The translations under genes were made by a program, and so were the position numbers. DNA of 64,000 nucleotides from Gammaproteobacteria bacterium (GTDB lineage: Bacteria > Pseudomonadota > Gammaproteobacteria > Xanthomonadales > Wenzhouxiangellaceae): positions 1-64,000 of the forward strand of contig JAJFKY010000012.1 of NCBI GenBank assembly GCA_021772975.1, in the 5' to 3' direction. Under the pieces are notes generated by a model. It was not told where the DNA came from and did no database searches. It worked only from the letters and a program-made list of their open reading frames with translations. The number at the start of each line of letters is the position of its first letter. The stretch's first letter is position 1. Positions 29,193-38,671 of this stretch are shown here, in pieces.

Positions 29193-29392
29193 GTCCGTGC
29201 GGCGGGAAGCCGTATCGGAGCGTGCCCGCTTAAGCACCACCGGCTGAGGGAAGCCCGCGGGGTCAGCGCAATCGGGCCCTGTTTCTTTGCGTGCTTTCTT
29301 ACGCATTGAATGCTTGATGGGAAAGTACATCGCATCAGCTCACGCAGTGAGCGGCGAAACCTGCCCGCGCTAAATGACACAGATAACGTGAG

Positions 29393-29677
29393 GAGATTCT
29401 TCACTGCGTTCAGAATGACAAACTATTTTACTTCGCCCACCACCCTCCAAGCCCGAAACACCTCTGTCATCCTGAGCGCCAGCGAAGGATCTCCCCATCA
29501 CTACCCATCAGCAAGACCAAGAGATTTTTCACTGCGTTCAACATGAAAAACTATTCCGGTTTGCCCATCACTCTCCAAGCCCGAAACACCCCTGTCATCC
29601 TGAGCGCCAGCGAAGGATCTCCCCATCACTACCCATCAGCAAGACCAGGAGATTCTTCACTGCGTTCAGAATGACAG
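29393..29677. repeat. 128-bp tandem palindromic repeat (copy B)
   Basis: GAGATT(C/T)TTCACTGCGTTC occurs at 29393, 29521 and 29649, an exact 128-bp period. Between them lies TGTCATCCTGAGCGCCAGCGAAGGATCTCC, which is close to the reverse complement of that motif, so each unit can fold on itself. The same unit occurs at 15452-15604. Confidence 0.85.
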
Positions 29678-29777
29678 CTTGGTGGGTAGAGAACCTGGCT
29701 GAAAAAAACGCCCATCCCATAGGGTTTCTGCCGCCGGTCTTTTATACTTAACGCTGCTGCAGTAACGAGATAGACAG

Positions 29778-30782
29778 ATGCCCATTCCAAGCCATTTTAA
29801 AGCCTTCCGTATTGACCAGACCGATCAGGGCGAGCACCGGGCTGAGTGGGGTCCCATGCCGGCTGAGCAGTTGAGCAACGGCGATGTTACGGTCAGGGTG
29901 CATTATTCCAGCGTGAACTATAAGGATGCGCTGGCCGGTACCGGCAGTGGCAAAATTCTGCGCCGCTTTCCACTCAATGGCGGCATTGACGTGGCCGGCG
30001 AAGTGGTGGCTTCAGAAGCCGACGACTTTCAGCCCGGTGACAAGGTGCTGGCTACCGGTTGTGGCTTGAGTGAAACCCGTGATGGCGGCTACGCCCACTA
30101 TATTCATCTGGACAGCCGCTGGACCATTCCACTGCCCGATGAACTGGATTATGAGCAGGCCATGACGCTGGGCACCGCGGGTTTTACCGCGGCGCTGAGT
30201 CTGTACCGCATGGAGGCCAATGGTCAGACCCCTGATATGGGTCCGGTGGTGGTCACCGGTGCAACCGGCGGGGTGGGTTCATTAGCGGTCAATATGCTGA
30301 CCAAAGCCGGCTATGAAGTGCACGCCATCAGCGGCAAGCTGGACCGGTTTGACTGGCTGCAGCAATTGGGCGCGGTGCAATGCGTGGACCGCAATGAGTT
30401 GTTTCTGGGCGATCAACCATTGGAATCGGGTGCCTGGGCGGGCGCTATCGATAATGTCGGTGGTGAGCTGCTATCGGGGCTGACGCGGGTCATCAAGCCG
30501 TGGGGCAGCATCGCCAGTTGCGGCATGGCCGGTGGCCTTGAGCTGCATACCACTGTGATGCCGTTTATCATCCGCGGGGTCAGCCTGCTGGGTATCAATT
30601 CAGCCAATTGCCCGACCCCCTTGCGCAAACAGCTGTGGCAGCGACTGGCCGTTCAATGGCGGCCCGATCAACTCGCCGGCATCTGCCAGCAAGTGGTCAC
30701 GCCCGAGCAACTGAACGAGGTGTTTTCGACCATGCTGGCGGGTGGTTCGGTGGGGCGCACGGTGGTTAAGATTGATGGATGA
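29778..30782 (+). CDS. acuI: acrylyl-CoA reductase/YhdH-like quinone oxidoreductase
   Basis: A 334-residue medium-chain dehydrogenase/reductase of the zinc-free YhdH/AcuI group, which uses NADPH to reduce acrylyl-CoA to propionyl-CoA. Visible features are the N-terminal YSSVNYKDALAGTGSGKIL, the GGIDVAGEVV loop, and the nucleotide-binding VVVTGATGGVGSLAVNML. The length matches the family. It stands alone, with its own promoter likely just downstream of the repeat region. Confidence 0.88.
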   Translation: MPIPSHFKAFRIDQTDQGEHRAEWGPMPAEQLSNGDVTVRVHYSSVNYKDALAGTGSGKILRRFPLNGGIDVAGEVVASEADDFQPGDKVLATGCGLSETRDGGYAHYIHLDSRWTIPLPDELDYEQAMTLGTAGFTAALSLYRMEANGQTPDMGPVVVTGATGGVGSLAVNMLTKAGYEVHAISGKLDRFDWLQQLGAVQCVDRNELFLGDQPLESGAWAGAIDNVGGELLSGLTRVIKPWGSIASCGMAGGLELHTTVMPFIIRGVSLLGINSANCPTPLRKQLWQRLAVQWRPDQLAGICQQVVTPEQLNEVFSTMLAGGSVGRTVVKIDG

Positions 30783-30853
30783 CTTTGCGCATTTCAGCGT
30801 GTATGCTTTAACGGTTACAGATTACCGACTGGCAGCAAGACCGGAGATATTGA

Positions 30854-31219
30854 ATGGCCACTGTTCTGATTGTTGACGATTCCACCGCGCATCTGTATTC
30901 ACTGTCAAAGCTTATTGAAGTGAACGGTCATCAGGTGATTACGGCCCAGTCCGGACAGGAAGGCGTGGATAAAGCCGTACAGAATCATCCTGACGTAATT
31001 CTGATGGATATCGTGATGCCGGGCATGAGCGGATTTCAGGCTACCCGGGCACTCTCCAAACAGCAGCAGACCAGCAATATTCCAGTGATTTTCGTGACCA
31101 CCAAGAATCAGGAAACCGACAAAATCTGGGGCATGCGCCAGGGTGCCACTGCTTATATCACCAAACCGGTTGACGAAAAGGCGCTGATGAACGCGATCAA
31201 TACCGCGATTGCCGCCTGA
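30854..31219 (+). CDS. single-domain response regulator, PilH/CheY-like
   Basis: A 121-residue receiver domain with the acidic pocket in IVDDS, the phospho-acceptor Asp in VILMDIVMPGMSGF (near residue 52), Thr in VIFVTTKNQ and Lys in YITKPVDEKAL. The sequence is closest in style to PilH, a regulator of type IV pilus twitching motility, but no pil genes are nearby, so the partner kinase is unknown. A perfect hairpin follows directly. Confidence 0.85.
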   Translation: MATVLIVDDSTAHLYSLSKLIEVNGHQVITAQSGQEGVDKAVQNHPDVILMDIVMPGMSGFQATRALSKQQQTSNIPVIFVTTKNQETDKIWGMRQGATAYITKPVDEKALMNAINTAIAA

Positions 31220-31227
31220 GCCAGTTC

Positions 31228-31250
31228 CAGCAGATAAGCCTTATCTGCTG
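31228..31250. terminator. perfect hairpin between convergent genes
   Basis: CAGCAGATAA (31228-31237), loop GCC, TTATCTGCTG (31241-31250): a perfect 10-bp stem between the receiver gene and the convergent rmuC gene. It is followed on the plus strand by TTAGTTAGA, a poor U-run, so it is a likely but not ideal bidirectional terminator. Confidence 0.6.
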
Positions 31251-31263
31251 TTAGTTAGAGCGC

Positions 31264-32715
31264 TTATTCATCTTCCGCGTCGGTAGCGGGATGCGGCAGA
31301 GCCGCAGCCGGTTCAGACCCGCCGTCATCAGCATCTTCCAGTTCATCCGCCAGATACTTGGCAGGCAGGGTTTTGCCGGTCTTAGCCCCCAGAGTCTGCA
31401 GCATTTGCACTTGACGCAATAGATTGCCCGAACCGGTACTGAGTTTTCCAAACGCATCATCGTAGGCCTTGCGGGCCTGATTTAAACGTTGGCCCAGATT
31501 CTCCAGATCGGTGACAAAGCCAAAGAATTTGTCATACAGCTTGCCGGCCCGGTCTGCAATTTCACGGGCATTTTCATTCTGTCGCCAGGCCTGCCAGACA
31601 CTGCCCACCGTACGTAGCGTGCTGAGCAGGTTGGTGGGCGTCACCAGTGCCACGTTGCGGGTAATGGCGTAATCCAGCAATGAACTGTCAAACCGCAGTG
31701 CCTCCAGTAATGCGGCTTCTACCGGCACGAACATCAGCACAAAATTCGGCGTATCCAGCTCGGCAATATGCGCATAGCCTTTACTGGATAACGAATTGAT
31801 GTGCTGCCGGATTGACTTACAGTGCTCGCGCAGCCAGTGATCACTTTCCGCGCTGTTCTCAGCTGCGTAGGCATGGGTGTAATGCTGCAGGGACACTTTG
31901 GCGTCGATAACAATGCACTTGTCATCGGGCAGCATAATCAATGCATCGGGCCGCAATGTCTGCCCTTGATGATTTTTAACATTGACCTGTAACTGATATT
32001 CGCGGTCTTTGTGCAAACCAGCCAGTTGCAACAGTTTTTCCAGTTGCTGTTCACCCCAGTTGCCCATCATTTTGTTGCTGCCGCGCAACGCATCGGTCAG
32101 CTGGGCCGCCTCGCTGCTCAGGTTTTTGTTGAGTGATTCCAGATTCAACAGCTGACTCTGCAGATGACCGTGCTGCTGGGCATTTTTTTCATTGGTTGTC
32201 TGCACCAGGGTGGCAAAGTTCTGCATCTGGGTTTGCAACGGACCCAGCACCTGAGTCATCTGCTCGCGGCTTTGCTGATTGAAGGTTTTGTTTTTTTGCT
32301 CGAAAATATCGGCGGCCAGACGCTTAAAGGTATCGCCCAGACGCTGCTCAGCGGCTTCCAGGCGTTGTATCTGCTGCTGATTGTGTTCACGTTCAGCCGT
32401 GAGTGTCGCAACCATACTGGCGTGGCTTTCACGCAGGTCACTGAGTTGCTGAATTCTGGTTTCCAGATTCTGCTGCAGATGCCCGAACTGCTGCTGCCGC
32501 TGTTCCAGTTCACGACGTGCCTGCTCCAGCTCGGATTCCAGCCGAACCTGCTCCAGCGCCTGTTGCTCCAGTATCTGCTGCTGCTGCAGTCGCTGGCGCT
32601 GCGCCAGCAGCCAACTGGTTAACCAGCCGAGCATTAAAGCCAGCACAATCATCGCCCAGGCCAGTGGGTTGTTGAGCAGCGCCTGCCAGAGCGCGCTTAA
32701 ACTTGCGTCAGTCAA
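31264..32715 (-). CDS. rmuC: DNA recombination protein RmuC
   Basis: A 483-residue protein with an N-terminal membrane helix (about residues 14-34), a long Gln/Glu-rich coiled coil (about 38-190) and a C-terminal nuclease-like domain with GNWGEQQLEKLLQLAG, RPDALIMLPDDKCIVIDAKVSL and FVPVEAALLEALR. RmuC limits recombination at inverted repeats and is now linked to phage defence. It overlaps mazG by 8 bp. Confidence 0.93.
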   Translation of the reverse strand: MTDASLSALWQALLNNPLAWAMIVLALMLGWLTSWLLAQRQRLQQQQILEQQALEQVRLESELEQARRELEQRQQQFGHLQQNLETRIQQLSDLRESHASMVATLTAEREHNQQQIQRLEAAEQRLGDTFKRLAADIFEQKNKTFNQQSREQMTQVLGPLQTQMQNFATLVQTTNEKNAQQHGHLQSQLLNLESLNKNLSSEAAQLTDALRGSNKMMGNWGEQQLEKLLQLAGLHKDREYQLQVNVKNHQGQTLRPDALIMLPDDKCIVIDAKVSLQHYTHAYAAENSAESDHWLREHCKSIRQHINSLSSKGYAHIAELDTPNFVLMFVPVEAALLEALRFDSSLLDYAITRNVALVTPTNLLSTLRTVGSVWQAWRQNENAREIADRAGKLYDKFFGFVTDLENLGQRLNQARKAYDDAFGKLSTGSGNLLRQVQMLQTLGAKTGKTLPAKYLADELEDADDGGSEPAAALPHPATDAEDE

Positions 32716-33559
32716 CTTCCAAGCTCTTGATGGTTTGCCACAACTGCTCCTGTTGCTCCAGCGTCAGTTCATCCATGCTGGTTTTTCGCCGCCCGGCCAG
32801 TTGCTCCATGGCTTTAAAACGGCGCTCAAATTTGGCATTGGCATGGCGCATGGCCACGGCGGGATCAATGCCCAGTTTACGGCTCAGGTTGACCAGCACA
32901 AAAAACACATCGCCCAGCTCATCTTCAATTTTTTCCTGATCCGCACTGCAACGCGCCTCCTGCAGTTCGGTCAGTTCCTCTTGCAGTTTGGCATCCACCA
33001 GACTCACGTCCGGCCAGTCAAATCCGACCGTGGCAGCCCGCTTCTGCAATTTCAGACTACGGGTTAATTCCGCCAGTCCGATGGGTACGTCGTCCAGTAC
33101 TGAATGCAGACCCTTGGCCTGACGCTCTACATGCTTTTGTGCCTCCCACAGTCTGGTTTGCTGATCGGCATCCGCGACGCTGGCGCCGGCAAATACATGC
33201 GGATGACGTTGCTCCATTTTATCACTGATGGCGTGCGCGACATCGGTGAAATTAAACCAGCCGCGTTCTTCCGCCATACGGGCATGAAACACCACCTGCA
33301 GCAGTAAATCGCCTAATTCATCCGGTAACTCCTGCCAGGCCTGGCGCTGAATAACGTCCGCAACCTCATACGCTTCCTCAATCGTATAGGGCGCGATTGA
33401 GGCGAAATCCTGCTCGATATCCCAGGGGCAGCCGTTATCCGGATCACGCAGCGCGCACATGATGTTAAGCAGCCGCTGTAAGGCACCTTCTGAGGCTGAC
33501 TCAAGCTCAGCGGCATTTTCATCCGAGTTCTGGCAACTGGTTGATGTGGTTGTTTGCAT
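32708..33559 (-). CDS. mazG: nucleoside triphosphate pyrophosphohydrolase MazG
   Basis: A 283-residue MazG with tandem all-alpha NTP-PPase domains. The first carries CPWDIEQDFASIAPYTIEEAYEV and ELGDLLLQVVFHA; the second carries EEELTEL-like and DELGDVFFVLVNLSRKLG motifs. It hydrolyses (d)NTPs to monophosphates and moderates ppGpp signalling in E. coli. It follows the sensor kinase gene by 4 bp and overlaps rmuC. Confidence 0.95.
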   Translation of the reverse strand: MQTTTSTSCQNSDENAAELESASEGALQRLLNIMCALRDPDNGCPWDIEQDFASIAPYTIEEAYEVADVIQRQAWQELPDELGDLLLQVVFHARMAEERGWFNFTDVAHAISDKMEQRHPHVFAGASVADADQQTRLWEAQKHVERQAKGLHSVLDDVPIGLAELTRSLKLQKRAATVGFDWPDVSLVDAKLQEELTELQEARCSADQEKIEDELGDVFFVLVNLSRKLGIDPAVAMRHANAKFERRFKAMEQLAGRRKTSMDELTLEQQEQLWQTIKSLEVD

Positions 33560-33563
33560 GCTA

Positions 33564-34931
33564 TTAAAATCCTGGAAATTCGACGCTTACCTGCAACCCG
33601 CCAAGACGACTGACCGAGGCCGTCAGACTGGCCTGATAAGCATCGGCAATTTCGGCTACGATGGCCAGCCCCAGCCCATGTCCGTCGGCTTTTTCATCGC
33701 CACGCATGCCGCGCTGCAGCAATTGCTCGAATGCTGTCTGACTAAGCCCAGGACCATTATCTTCAATCTGTAACAGTAAAGCCGGCCGGCGGGTATCCCT
33801 GGCTATGTTAACAGCACTGACATGCACCTTGCCGGGCGAGTATTTGCAGGCGTTGTCGATTAAATTGCCGGCCAACTCCATAAAATCACGCTGTTCACCA
33901 TAAAAATGGCAATCGGGATCCATCGACATGCTTAGCTGCAACGACTTATCCGCATACACTTTTTCCATCGCCTGCAGCAACCGGCTTACCAATGGGGCAA
34001 TCGGCAGCGGCTCACTGATGGTGCGGCGCGCGGCTGAAGCCGCCCGCTCCAGTTGGTAGCGCATCACGCCATGCAACTCGGACACCGCTGCGCGTGCCTG
34101 GCTTTTATCCTGTTGACTGATGGCCGGTTTCTCCAGCATCGATTGCAATACCGCCAGCGGGGTTTTCATGCTGTGTGCCAGGTTACCCAGTGCGATACGG
34201 TAGCGCTGCTGGCCGGCCAGCTCACTGCTCAGCAAAGCATTCAGATTATCTGTCAAAGGCTTGAGTTCGATCGGATAATCGTCGTCCAGACTGCTCCGTT
34301 TGCCTTGCTCAATGGATCGAATCTGACGTGAGACACGCTGTAACGGCTGCATGCCAAGCCAGCCAGCCAGCGCCTGCAGCAGTAATAATAACGTGGCCAC
34401 ACCCAGCAGCCAGCGCCACAGGTCAGTGCGGAATCCGGACACTTCTTCGGTAAAGTGCCAGCGGTCAATACTGGACCAGATAGTGACAGGAATCACCGTA
34501 TCGCCGGTGGTTTCCCAGGCCAGCCGCCAGGCGAATATATAGCGGTTACTACTGCTGGAGGGTGGCTGATAATATTGCGTGCCGCTGTCCAGGACTGGAA
34601 TGCTGGCCTTTGACTCACCTACGCTGGAAGCCGATTGCCACTCATACGGATCGCTGATCAGGCCCGCGTAGTAGCCCGACTCGGGTTGCTGCAGCCGGCT
34701 GTCCAGCACGGTGTTAACCTGCAACTTACCGTTGGTTTCCTGAATACTGGCCAGCACCTGATAGACAATGCCCTCCAGGCGGTCACGGATATTGCGCTCT
34801 ACACCATTGGCGTATGAGCGTTCCAGCGCAACCCCGGTGGCCCCCAGTCCGAGCAGCAAAACCACAGCTGCGGCCAGCAGATAACGGGCACGTAAGGATG
34901 CCGCCCGCTGCTTGCCCCGAGCAGCCGGCAT
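33564..34931 (-). CDS. PhoQ-like sensor histidine kinase
   Basis: A 455-residue membrane kinase with helices near residues 15-32 and 170-190 flanking a periplasmic sensor of about 140 residues. A HAMP-like segment, the H-box LAHSMKTPLAVLQ, N-box LIDNACKYS and G-boxes EDNGPGL and GHGLGLAI follow. The H-box and layout match the PhoQ group, which senses divalent cations and cationic peptides in enterics; the signal here is unknown. Its start overlaps the stop of the response regulator by one base. Confidence 0.88.
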   Translation of the reverse strand: MPAARGKQRAASLRARYLLAAAVVLLLGLGATGVALERSYANGVERNIRDRLEGIVYQVLASIQETNGKLQVNTVLDSRLQQPESGYYAGLISDPYEWQSASSVGESKASIPVLDSGTQYYQPPSSSSNRYIFAWRLAWETTGDTVIPVTIWSSIDRWHFTEEVSGFRTDLWRWLLGVATLLLLLQALAGWLGMQPLQRVSRQIRSIEQGKRSSLDDDYPIELKPLTDNLNALLSSELAGQQRYRIALGNLAHSMKTPLAVLQSMLEKPAISQQDKSQARAAVSELHGVMRYQLERAASAARRTISEPLPIAPLVSRLLQAMEKVYADKSLQLSMSMDPDCHFYGEQRDFMELAGNLIDNACKYSPGKVHVSAVNIARDTRRPALLLQIEDNGPGLSQTAFEQLLQRGMRGDEKADGHGLGLAIVAEIADAYQASLTASVSRLGGLQVSVEFPGF

Positions 34932-35617
34932 TAATCGGTTTTACTGGGTTTCAACCGGAACCGATAGCCTCGGCCCCGCAGGGTTTCAATCGGTAATAGC
35001 GAACCATCAGGATCGAGTTTTTTACGTAGACGCCCTAATAACACTTCCAGCACATTACTGTCAGGATCAGCATCCTCATCGTACAGATGCTCGTTCAATT
35101 CCATTTTGGTCACCACGCTGTCGTGATGCAGCACAAAGTATTCGAGCAGTTTGTATTCGAAACTGGTCAAAGTCAGCGGCTCATCGTGCAGATAAACCTG
35201 CTGGCTGGATAAGTTGATAAGTACCGGTTCGAAACTGACCTCCGGAGAAGCATGACCTGCAGCGCGTCGCAGCAGTGCCTGAATCCGCGCCAGCAGTTCT
35301 TCTATATGGAAGGGTTTGGTCAGATAGTCATCCGCGCCTGCTTCCAGGCCTTCGACTTTTTCCTGCCACTCGCTGCGCGCGGTCAGGATCAATACCGGAT
35401 AGGCTTTATCCGTCTGACGCAGTGCCTTGATCAGCTCGATGCCGGAAAGCTCCGGCAGGCCCAGATCAATGATGGCCAGATCTATCGGATATTCAGTGGC
35501 CATGTACAGGCCTTCCCGGCCATCGGCACTCATATCAACCGCATAGCCTTCCTGCCGCAGTCTTTCGCTGATCTGTTTCTGTAGCCTCAGATCATCTTCT
35601 ACCAACAACAACCGCAT
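34931..35617 (-). CDS. PhoP-like OmpR-family response regulator
   Basis: A 228-residue regulator with a receiver domain (acidic VEDD, phospho-Asp in AIIDLGLPELSG, LTARSEWQEKVEGLEAGADD, YLTKPF) and a C-terminal winged helix (SFEYKLLEYFVLHHDSVV... VLEVLLGRLRKKLDPDG, RGRGYRF). It is coupled to the sensor kinase by a one-base overlap. The PepSY-like gene lies 6 bp upstream, as in several PhoPQ-type operons. Confidence 0.92.
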   Translation of the reverse strand: MRLLLVEDDLRLQKQISERLRQEGYAVDMSADGREGLYMATEYPIDLAIIDLGLPELSGIELIKALRQTDKAYPVLILTARSEWQEKVEGLEAGADDYLTKPFHIEELLARIQALLRRAAGHASPEVSFEPVLINLSSQQVYLHDEPLTLTSFEYKLLEYFVLHHDSVVTKMELNEHLYDEDADPDSNVLEVLLGRLRKKLDPDGSLLPIETLRGRGYRFRLKPSKTD

Positions 35618-35623
35618 ACACTA

Positions 35624-35878
35624 TTACTCCGGTATATGTACCGTTTTCACCACGCCGTCCCGGGTAACCACACGAATAATATGCACCCGTTGGCCATTAC
35701 GGTTGACGGTTCTGGCGGATACCACTTTGCCATCGTACTGACGTTCGACCTGACTGACAGCCTGCTTCAGCGTGACGGCATAAACATCCGCTACCGGCAG
35801 GACCAGCCACAGACAGGCCGTCATGAGCAGGCTGAGCAACAGCTTGTGGATTGCAGATGTATTAATCATGGCGGTCAT
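35624..35878 (-). CDS. small secreted PepSY-like protein
   Basis: About 84 residues from the chosen ATG at 35878 (MTAMINTSAIHKLL); the frame extends to 35983 but the extra part does not look coding. A signal-peptide-like stretch (LLLSLLMTACLWLVLPVADVYA) precedes a short domain, LKQAVSQVERQYDGKVVSAR..., that resembles PepSY domains. Encoded just before the PhoP/PhoQ-like pair, it may be a periplasmic modulator of the sensor; that is inference. Confidence 0.7.
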   Translation of the reverse strand: MTAMINTSAIHKLLLSLLMTACLWLVLPVADVYAVTLKQAVSQVERQYDGKVVSARTVNRNGQRVHIIRVVTRDGVVKTVHIPE

Positions 35879-36043
35879 CATAACTGATGTTATTAAACCA
35901 CGCCTGAATTTATTCCGTTGCATTCCGACTGAACCCAGCTGCTGGTAACAGCAGTTGCGCTCAGCGCCCAATAGCCAGCTCACTATGCCTGTGGGCAGGT
36001 GGGCAGGTATTGCTCAGTCAGATTTAAGCGAGTTTTCAGGCAT

Positions 36044-36074
36044 AAAAAAAAGCCGCCCCAGTGGGGCGGCTTTA
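36044..36074 (-). terminator. strong rho-independent terminator
   Basis: GCCGCCCC (36052-36059), loop AGT, GGGGCGGC (36063-36070). On the minus strand the stem is followed by eight T residues, so it terminates the dockerin/cohesin-like/IPTL-CTERM transcript. Confidence 0.9.
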
Positions 36075-36143
36075 ATTTGATATGAAAGTCTATTCAGTCT
36101 GCCATATTTAGGCAGCCACTTAGGACTGCCTATTTATACAGGA

Positions 36144-38111
36144 TCAGTTCTGACGTAAGCGGAAGGCGATAAAGCCACCCAGCATCAAAGTCATAACCAG
36201 TGCGATCAGACCAAAACGTGACAGTGTCGGTACTTCAACCGCGGCACCGGTACAACGGATGTCGTAAGTCGGTGTAATAACGGTAGCACCCTGTACATCC
36301 TGGATATCACAACTCAGGCTGGCAGTGAACAGTCCCGGTGCAGTCACGGCACAGTTAACCACTACATCCACGGATCCACCAGCTGGAATGGTGGCTGGGA
36401 AGGTTGGGCTAACCAGAGTGATTTCCGGATCGCCGGTCAACGTACAGCTGTCAGCGGTCAGATCATTCGAGGTACCGGTATTGCTGAAGGTAATGGTACC
36501 GTCAGTATCCATACCCGGCAGCAGGAAGCCCAGATCAAGGGTTGAACCAGGAGCAGGATTGGAATCGAATGCTGCGTCAGAATCACCTTCACAACTCAAC
36601 GGATAAGCGTGTGGAGAATCCGGATCATTGGAAGTGATGGTCAGCGTGGCCGTAAAGGTACTGAAGCTGTCAGTTGGCGAACAAGTCACTTCCGCGTCAT
36701 CGGTACCATCGGGTCCAGTATTAGCCGGGAACATGTCGCCGGTAGGGTCGGTCACCAGTGTGAATACAGCGGCATTAGGACCAGCAATAGAAGCACCGGT
36801 GATAGACAGCGTACCATTTGGCACTGCGTCGGTATCAGTGTTGCCGATGTCGATACCCAATGGAGCCGAAGTGGTGCCATCCAGAACCGGACCGAAGTCC
36901 AGAGTGCTGCCTTCCGCAGGCACTGATTCATACTCAGGAATTTCATTGATGATGGTACAGTTCACGACCACATCCTGGGTACCCGGACCAACCGGATCAT
37001 CCCAGGTGACGGTGATGGTTTCAGTGAAGCTGCCGGCAGCGGCAGTACTGCAAGAAACAGTAACCGTGTCGGTTTCATCAACCGCAATCGTAGCATCGTC
37101 CAGACCGTCATCAATGGTGATTTCCGGTGCGTCCGGAGCAGATGCCAGTGCTGCATTCTGTGCTGCGCTGGCAAAGCCGTCCTGCGGATTGGATACCGTA
37201 AAGCTATCGCTCGGATCAGCCAGACCGATTACGCCGTTCAAAGTGATCATAGTAGGCGCCACCATCACATTAGGTGACAAACCAGAACAGGTCAGGTCAT
37301 AAGAAGGCGTTGGGGAATTAACTGAATTATTGTCCAGATTAACCGTATCAGCCAAAGCACCACGGGTAGTCGGTGTACAGGACACTTCCACGTCAACCGA
37401 CGGACCGCCATCAGCAATGCTGAAAGCCGCGGTAGCAGAGGCAAAATCCGTGCCCGCACCAAACGCGGGGGCCATCACATCCAACTGTTGATCGCCGGTT
37501 TCAGAAACGGTAATGGCTGGATCAATTGAATTGGTGAGGCCAACGACCACGCCGCCGAAATCAACGGTTGCTCCGGGTGCAGGCACCGAAGCATAACCCG
37601 CCGCACCAACAATCGTACCGGTAACGGTGGCATTGTTACCAGCCATAGGCACATTGGCACCAGTCACATCCGCGCCAACAGGATTACTGAAGGTCAGGGT
37701 GTGCACGCCGGATTGATTGATCATGAAGGTAATTGATCCGAACATCGGAATTGCAACCGGCATGATTTCATCGGTCGGTGGCGTAAAGTCAGCAATAATG
37801 GTTCTGACCGTGCCGTTACCCGCGCCACCCGGCTCAGTACAGCTGGGGGTATGGGTGGCTGGCGCATTGGCGCCACAGGTGCTCACATCGGTTGGTGTCA
37901 GTGCCATTGGATCATATAGCAGATCAAACTGAAAACCACCGACATCGTCAGCATCATCACCGGCATAGTCGTACATAACGGTGACAGTGCCACCAACGGC
38001 GCCGGATTCGTTTCCGACAGTAATATTGATACCGGTACCTGCAAATGCAGTACCAGCAGTAAATAGGCCACCTGCAATCAGGGCAGCGATAGTCTTCTTG
38101 GCCGAAACCAT
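36144..38111 (-). CDS. large secreted IPTL-CTERM surface protein with repeated beta domains
   Basis: A 655-residue protein: signal peptide (residues about 1-24, ending GTAFA), an N-terminal domain with cohesin-like character (GSVG-like VTVMYDYAGDDADDVGGFQFDLLYDP), then three similar repeats beginning VPAPGATVDFG, VPAEGSTLDFG and NPAPGSTLDLG, each with paired cysteines. The C-terminus is VPTLSRFG, a hydrophobic helix and RLRQN, the IPTL-CTERM sorting signal (TIGR04174 type) expected to be handled by an exosortase-like enzyme. It is the third gene of the cassette, with ribosome binding site GGAG. Confidence 0.85.
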   Translation of the reverse strand: MVSAKKTIAALIAGGLFTAGTAFAGTGINITVGNESGAVGGTVTVMYDYAGDDADDVGGFQFDLLYDPMALTPTDVSTCGANAPATHTPSCTEPGGAGNGTVRTIIADFTPPTDEIMPVAIPMFGSITFMINQSGVHTLTFSNPVGADVTGANVPMAGNNATVTGTIVGAAGYASVPAPGATVDFGGVVVGLTNSIDPAITVSETGDQQLDVMAPAFGAGTDFASATAAFSIADGGPSVDVEVSCTPTTRGALADTVNLDNNSVNSPTPSYDLTCSGLSPNVMVAPTMITLNGVIGLADPSDSFTVSNPQDGFASAAQNAALASAPDAPEITIDDGLDDATIAVDETDTVTVSCSTAAAGSFTETITVTWDDPVGPGTQDVVVNCTIINEIPEYESVPAEGSTLDFGPVLDGTTSAPLGIDIGNTDTDAVPNGTLSITGASIAGPNAAVFTLVTDPTGDMFPANTGPDGTDDAEVTCSPTDSFSTFTATLTITSNDPDSPHAYPLSCEGDSDAAFDSNPAPGSTLDLGFLLPGMDTDGTITFSNTGTSNDLTADSCTLTGDPEITLVSPTFPATIPAGGSVDVVVNCAVTAPGLFTASLSCDIQDVQGATVITPTYDIRCTGAAVEVPTLSRFGLIALVMTLMLGGFIAFRLRQN

Positions 38112-38166
38112 GGTTACACTCCTACGGTTAACTCAAAATAGTTAGTAATAATGATTCCTGCACCTA

Positions 38167-38631
38167 TCAGTCGAGGTGATCAGGTGTTACATTCCTGCCC
38201 TGGTTATCAGAAAAAATCACGCCATTTATAGATGGTCTTTTGGTAGCTTCTGCTTTGTATTTTCCATTGCCAGCGCTCGCTGATGAAATATTCACCAGAG
38301 TCGCGTCTGGAATAGCCGCATTATCCATGGAGAACACGATGACCCGCAGGAAACCTTCCTCCGCGTGCAGTGTGCAGCTGCTCTGGAATGCTGAAGACAG
38401 CGAACCACCACAGGTATAGCCACCTGCTTTAATTCCACTGTCCTGGATATCAAACTGTACACCGGCTACATTGCCGGCATTGACGAACTCAACGCTGTAA
38501 CCACCTTTACCGTTGGCGGTGAACAAGTCAGATGAAGGCGCAGCGACAACTGCACCTTTGAGTTCGCTTTGGCCGAAGGCCACGCCTGCCAACAGTAAAG
38601 CAGCAGCGGCAACTGTTAATTGCTTAAACAT
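38167..38631 (-). CDS. secreted cohesin-like domain protein
   Basis: A 154-residue protein with a clear signal peptide (MFKQLTVAAAALLLAGVAFG|QS). The mature part, with SVEFVNAGNVAGVQFDI, a CGGSLSSAFQSSC disulphide candidate and VIVFSMDNAAIPDATLVNI, has the strand pattern of cohesin-type domains. It lies 40 bp after the dockerin-type gene and 55 bp before the IPTL-CTERM gene. A GAGAGGA ribosome binding site precedes the ATG. The cohesin assignment is by pattern, not search. Confidence 0.6.
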   Translation of the reverse strand: MFKQLTVAAAALLLAGVAFGQSELKGAVVAAPSSDLFTANGKGGYSVEFVNAGNVAGVQFDIQDSGIKAGGYTCGGSLSSAFQSSCTLHAEEGFLRVIVFSMDNAAIPDATLVNISSASAGNGKYKAEATKRPSINGVIFSDNQGRNVTPDHLD

Positions 38632-38671
38632 GATAGTAATCCTCTCGATTCAAGTATGTAATTCGCTTGCC

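Larger units (their letters stand above)
28959..29777. other. 819-bp intergenic region made of repeats and hairpins
   Basis: No convincing gene is present. The region holds a GCTGGGTC/GACCCAGC hairpin at 29083-29100, a perfect 11-bp hairpin CTGGGACAGCC/GGCTGTCCCAG at 29167-29192, and the 128-bp tandem repeat at 29393-29677. Open frames through it are translations of these repeats. Confidence 0.7.

Noticed and set aside
29126-29404. Frames in both directions in the 28959-29777 gap
   Set aside because: They lie on hairpins and repeat DNA, have no ribosome binding site, and show the composition of translated GC-rich palindromes.
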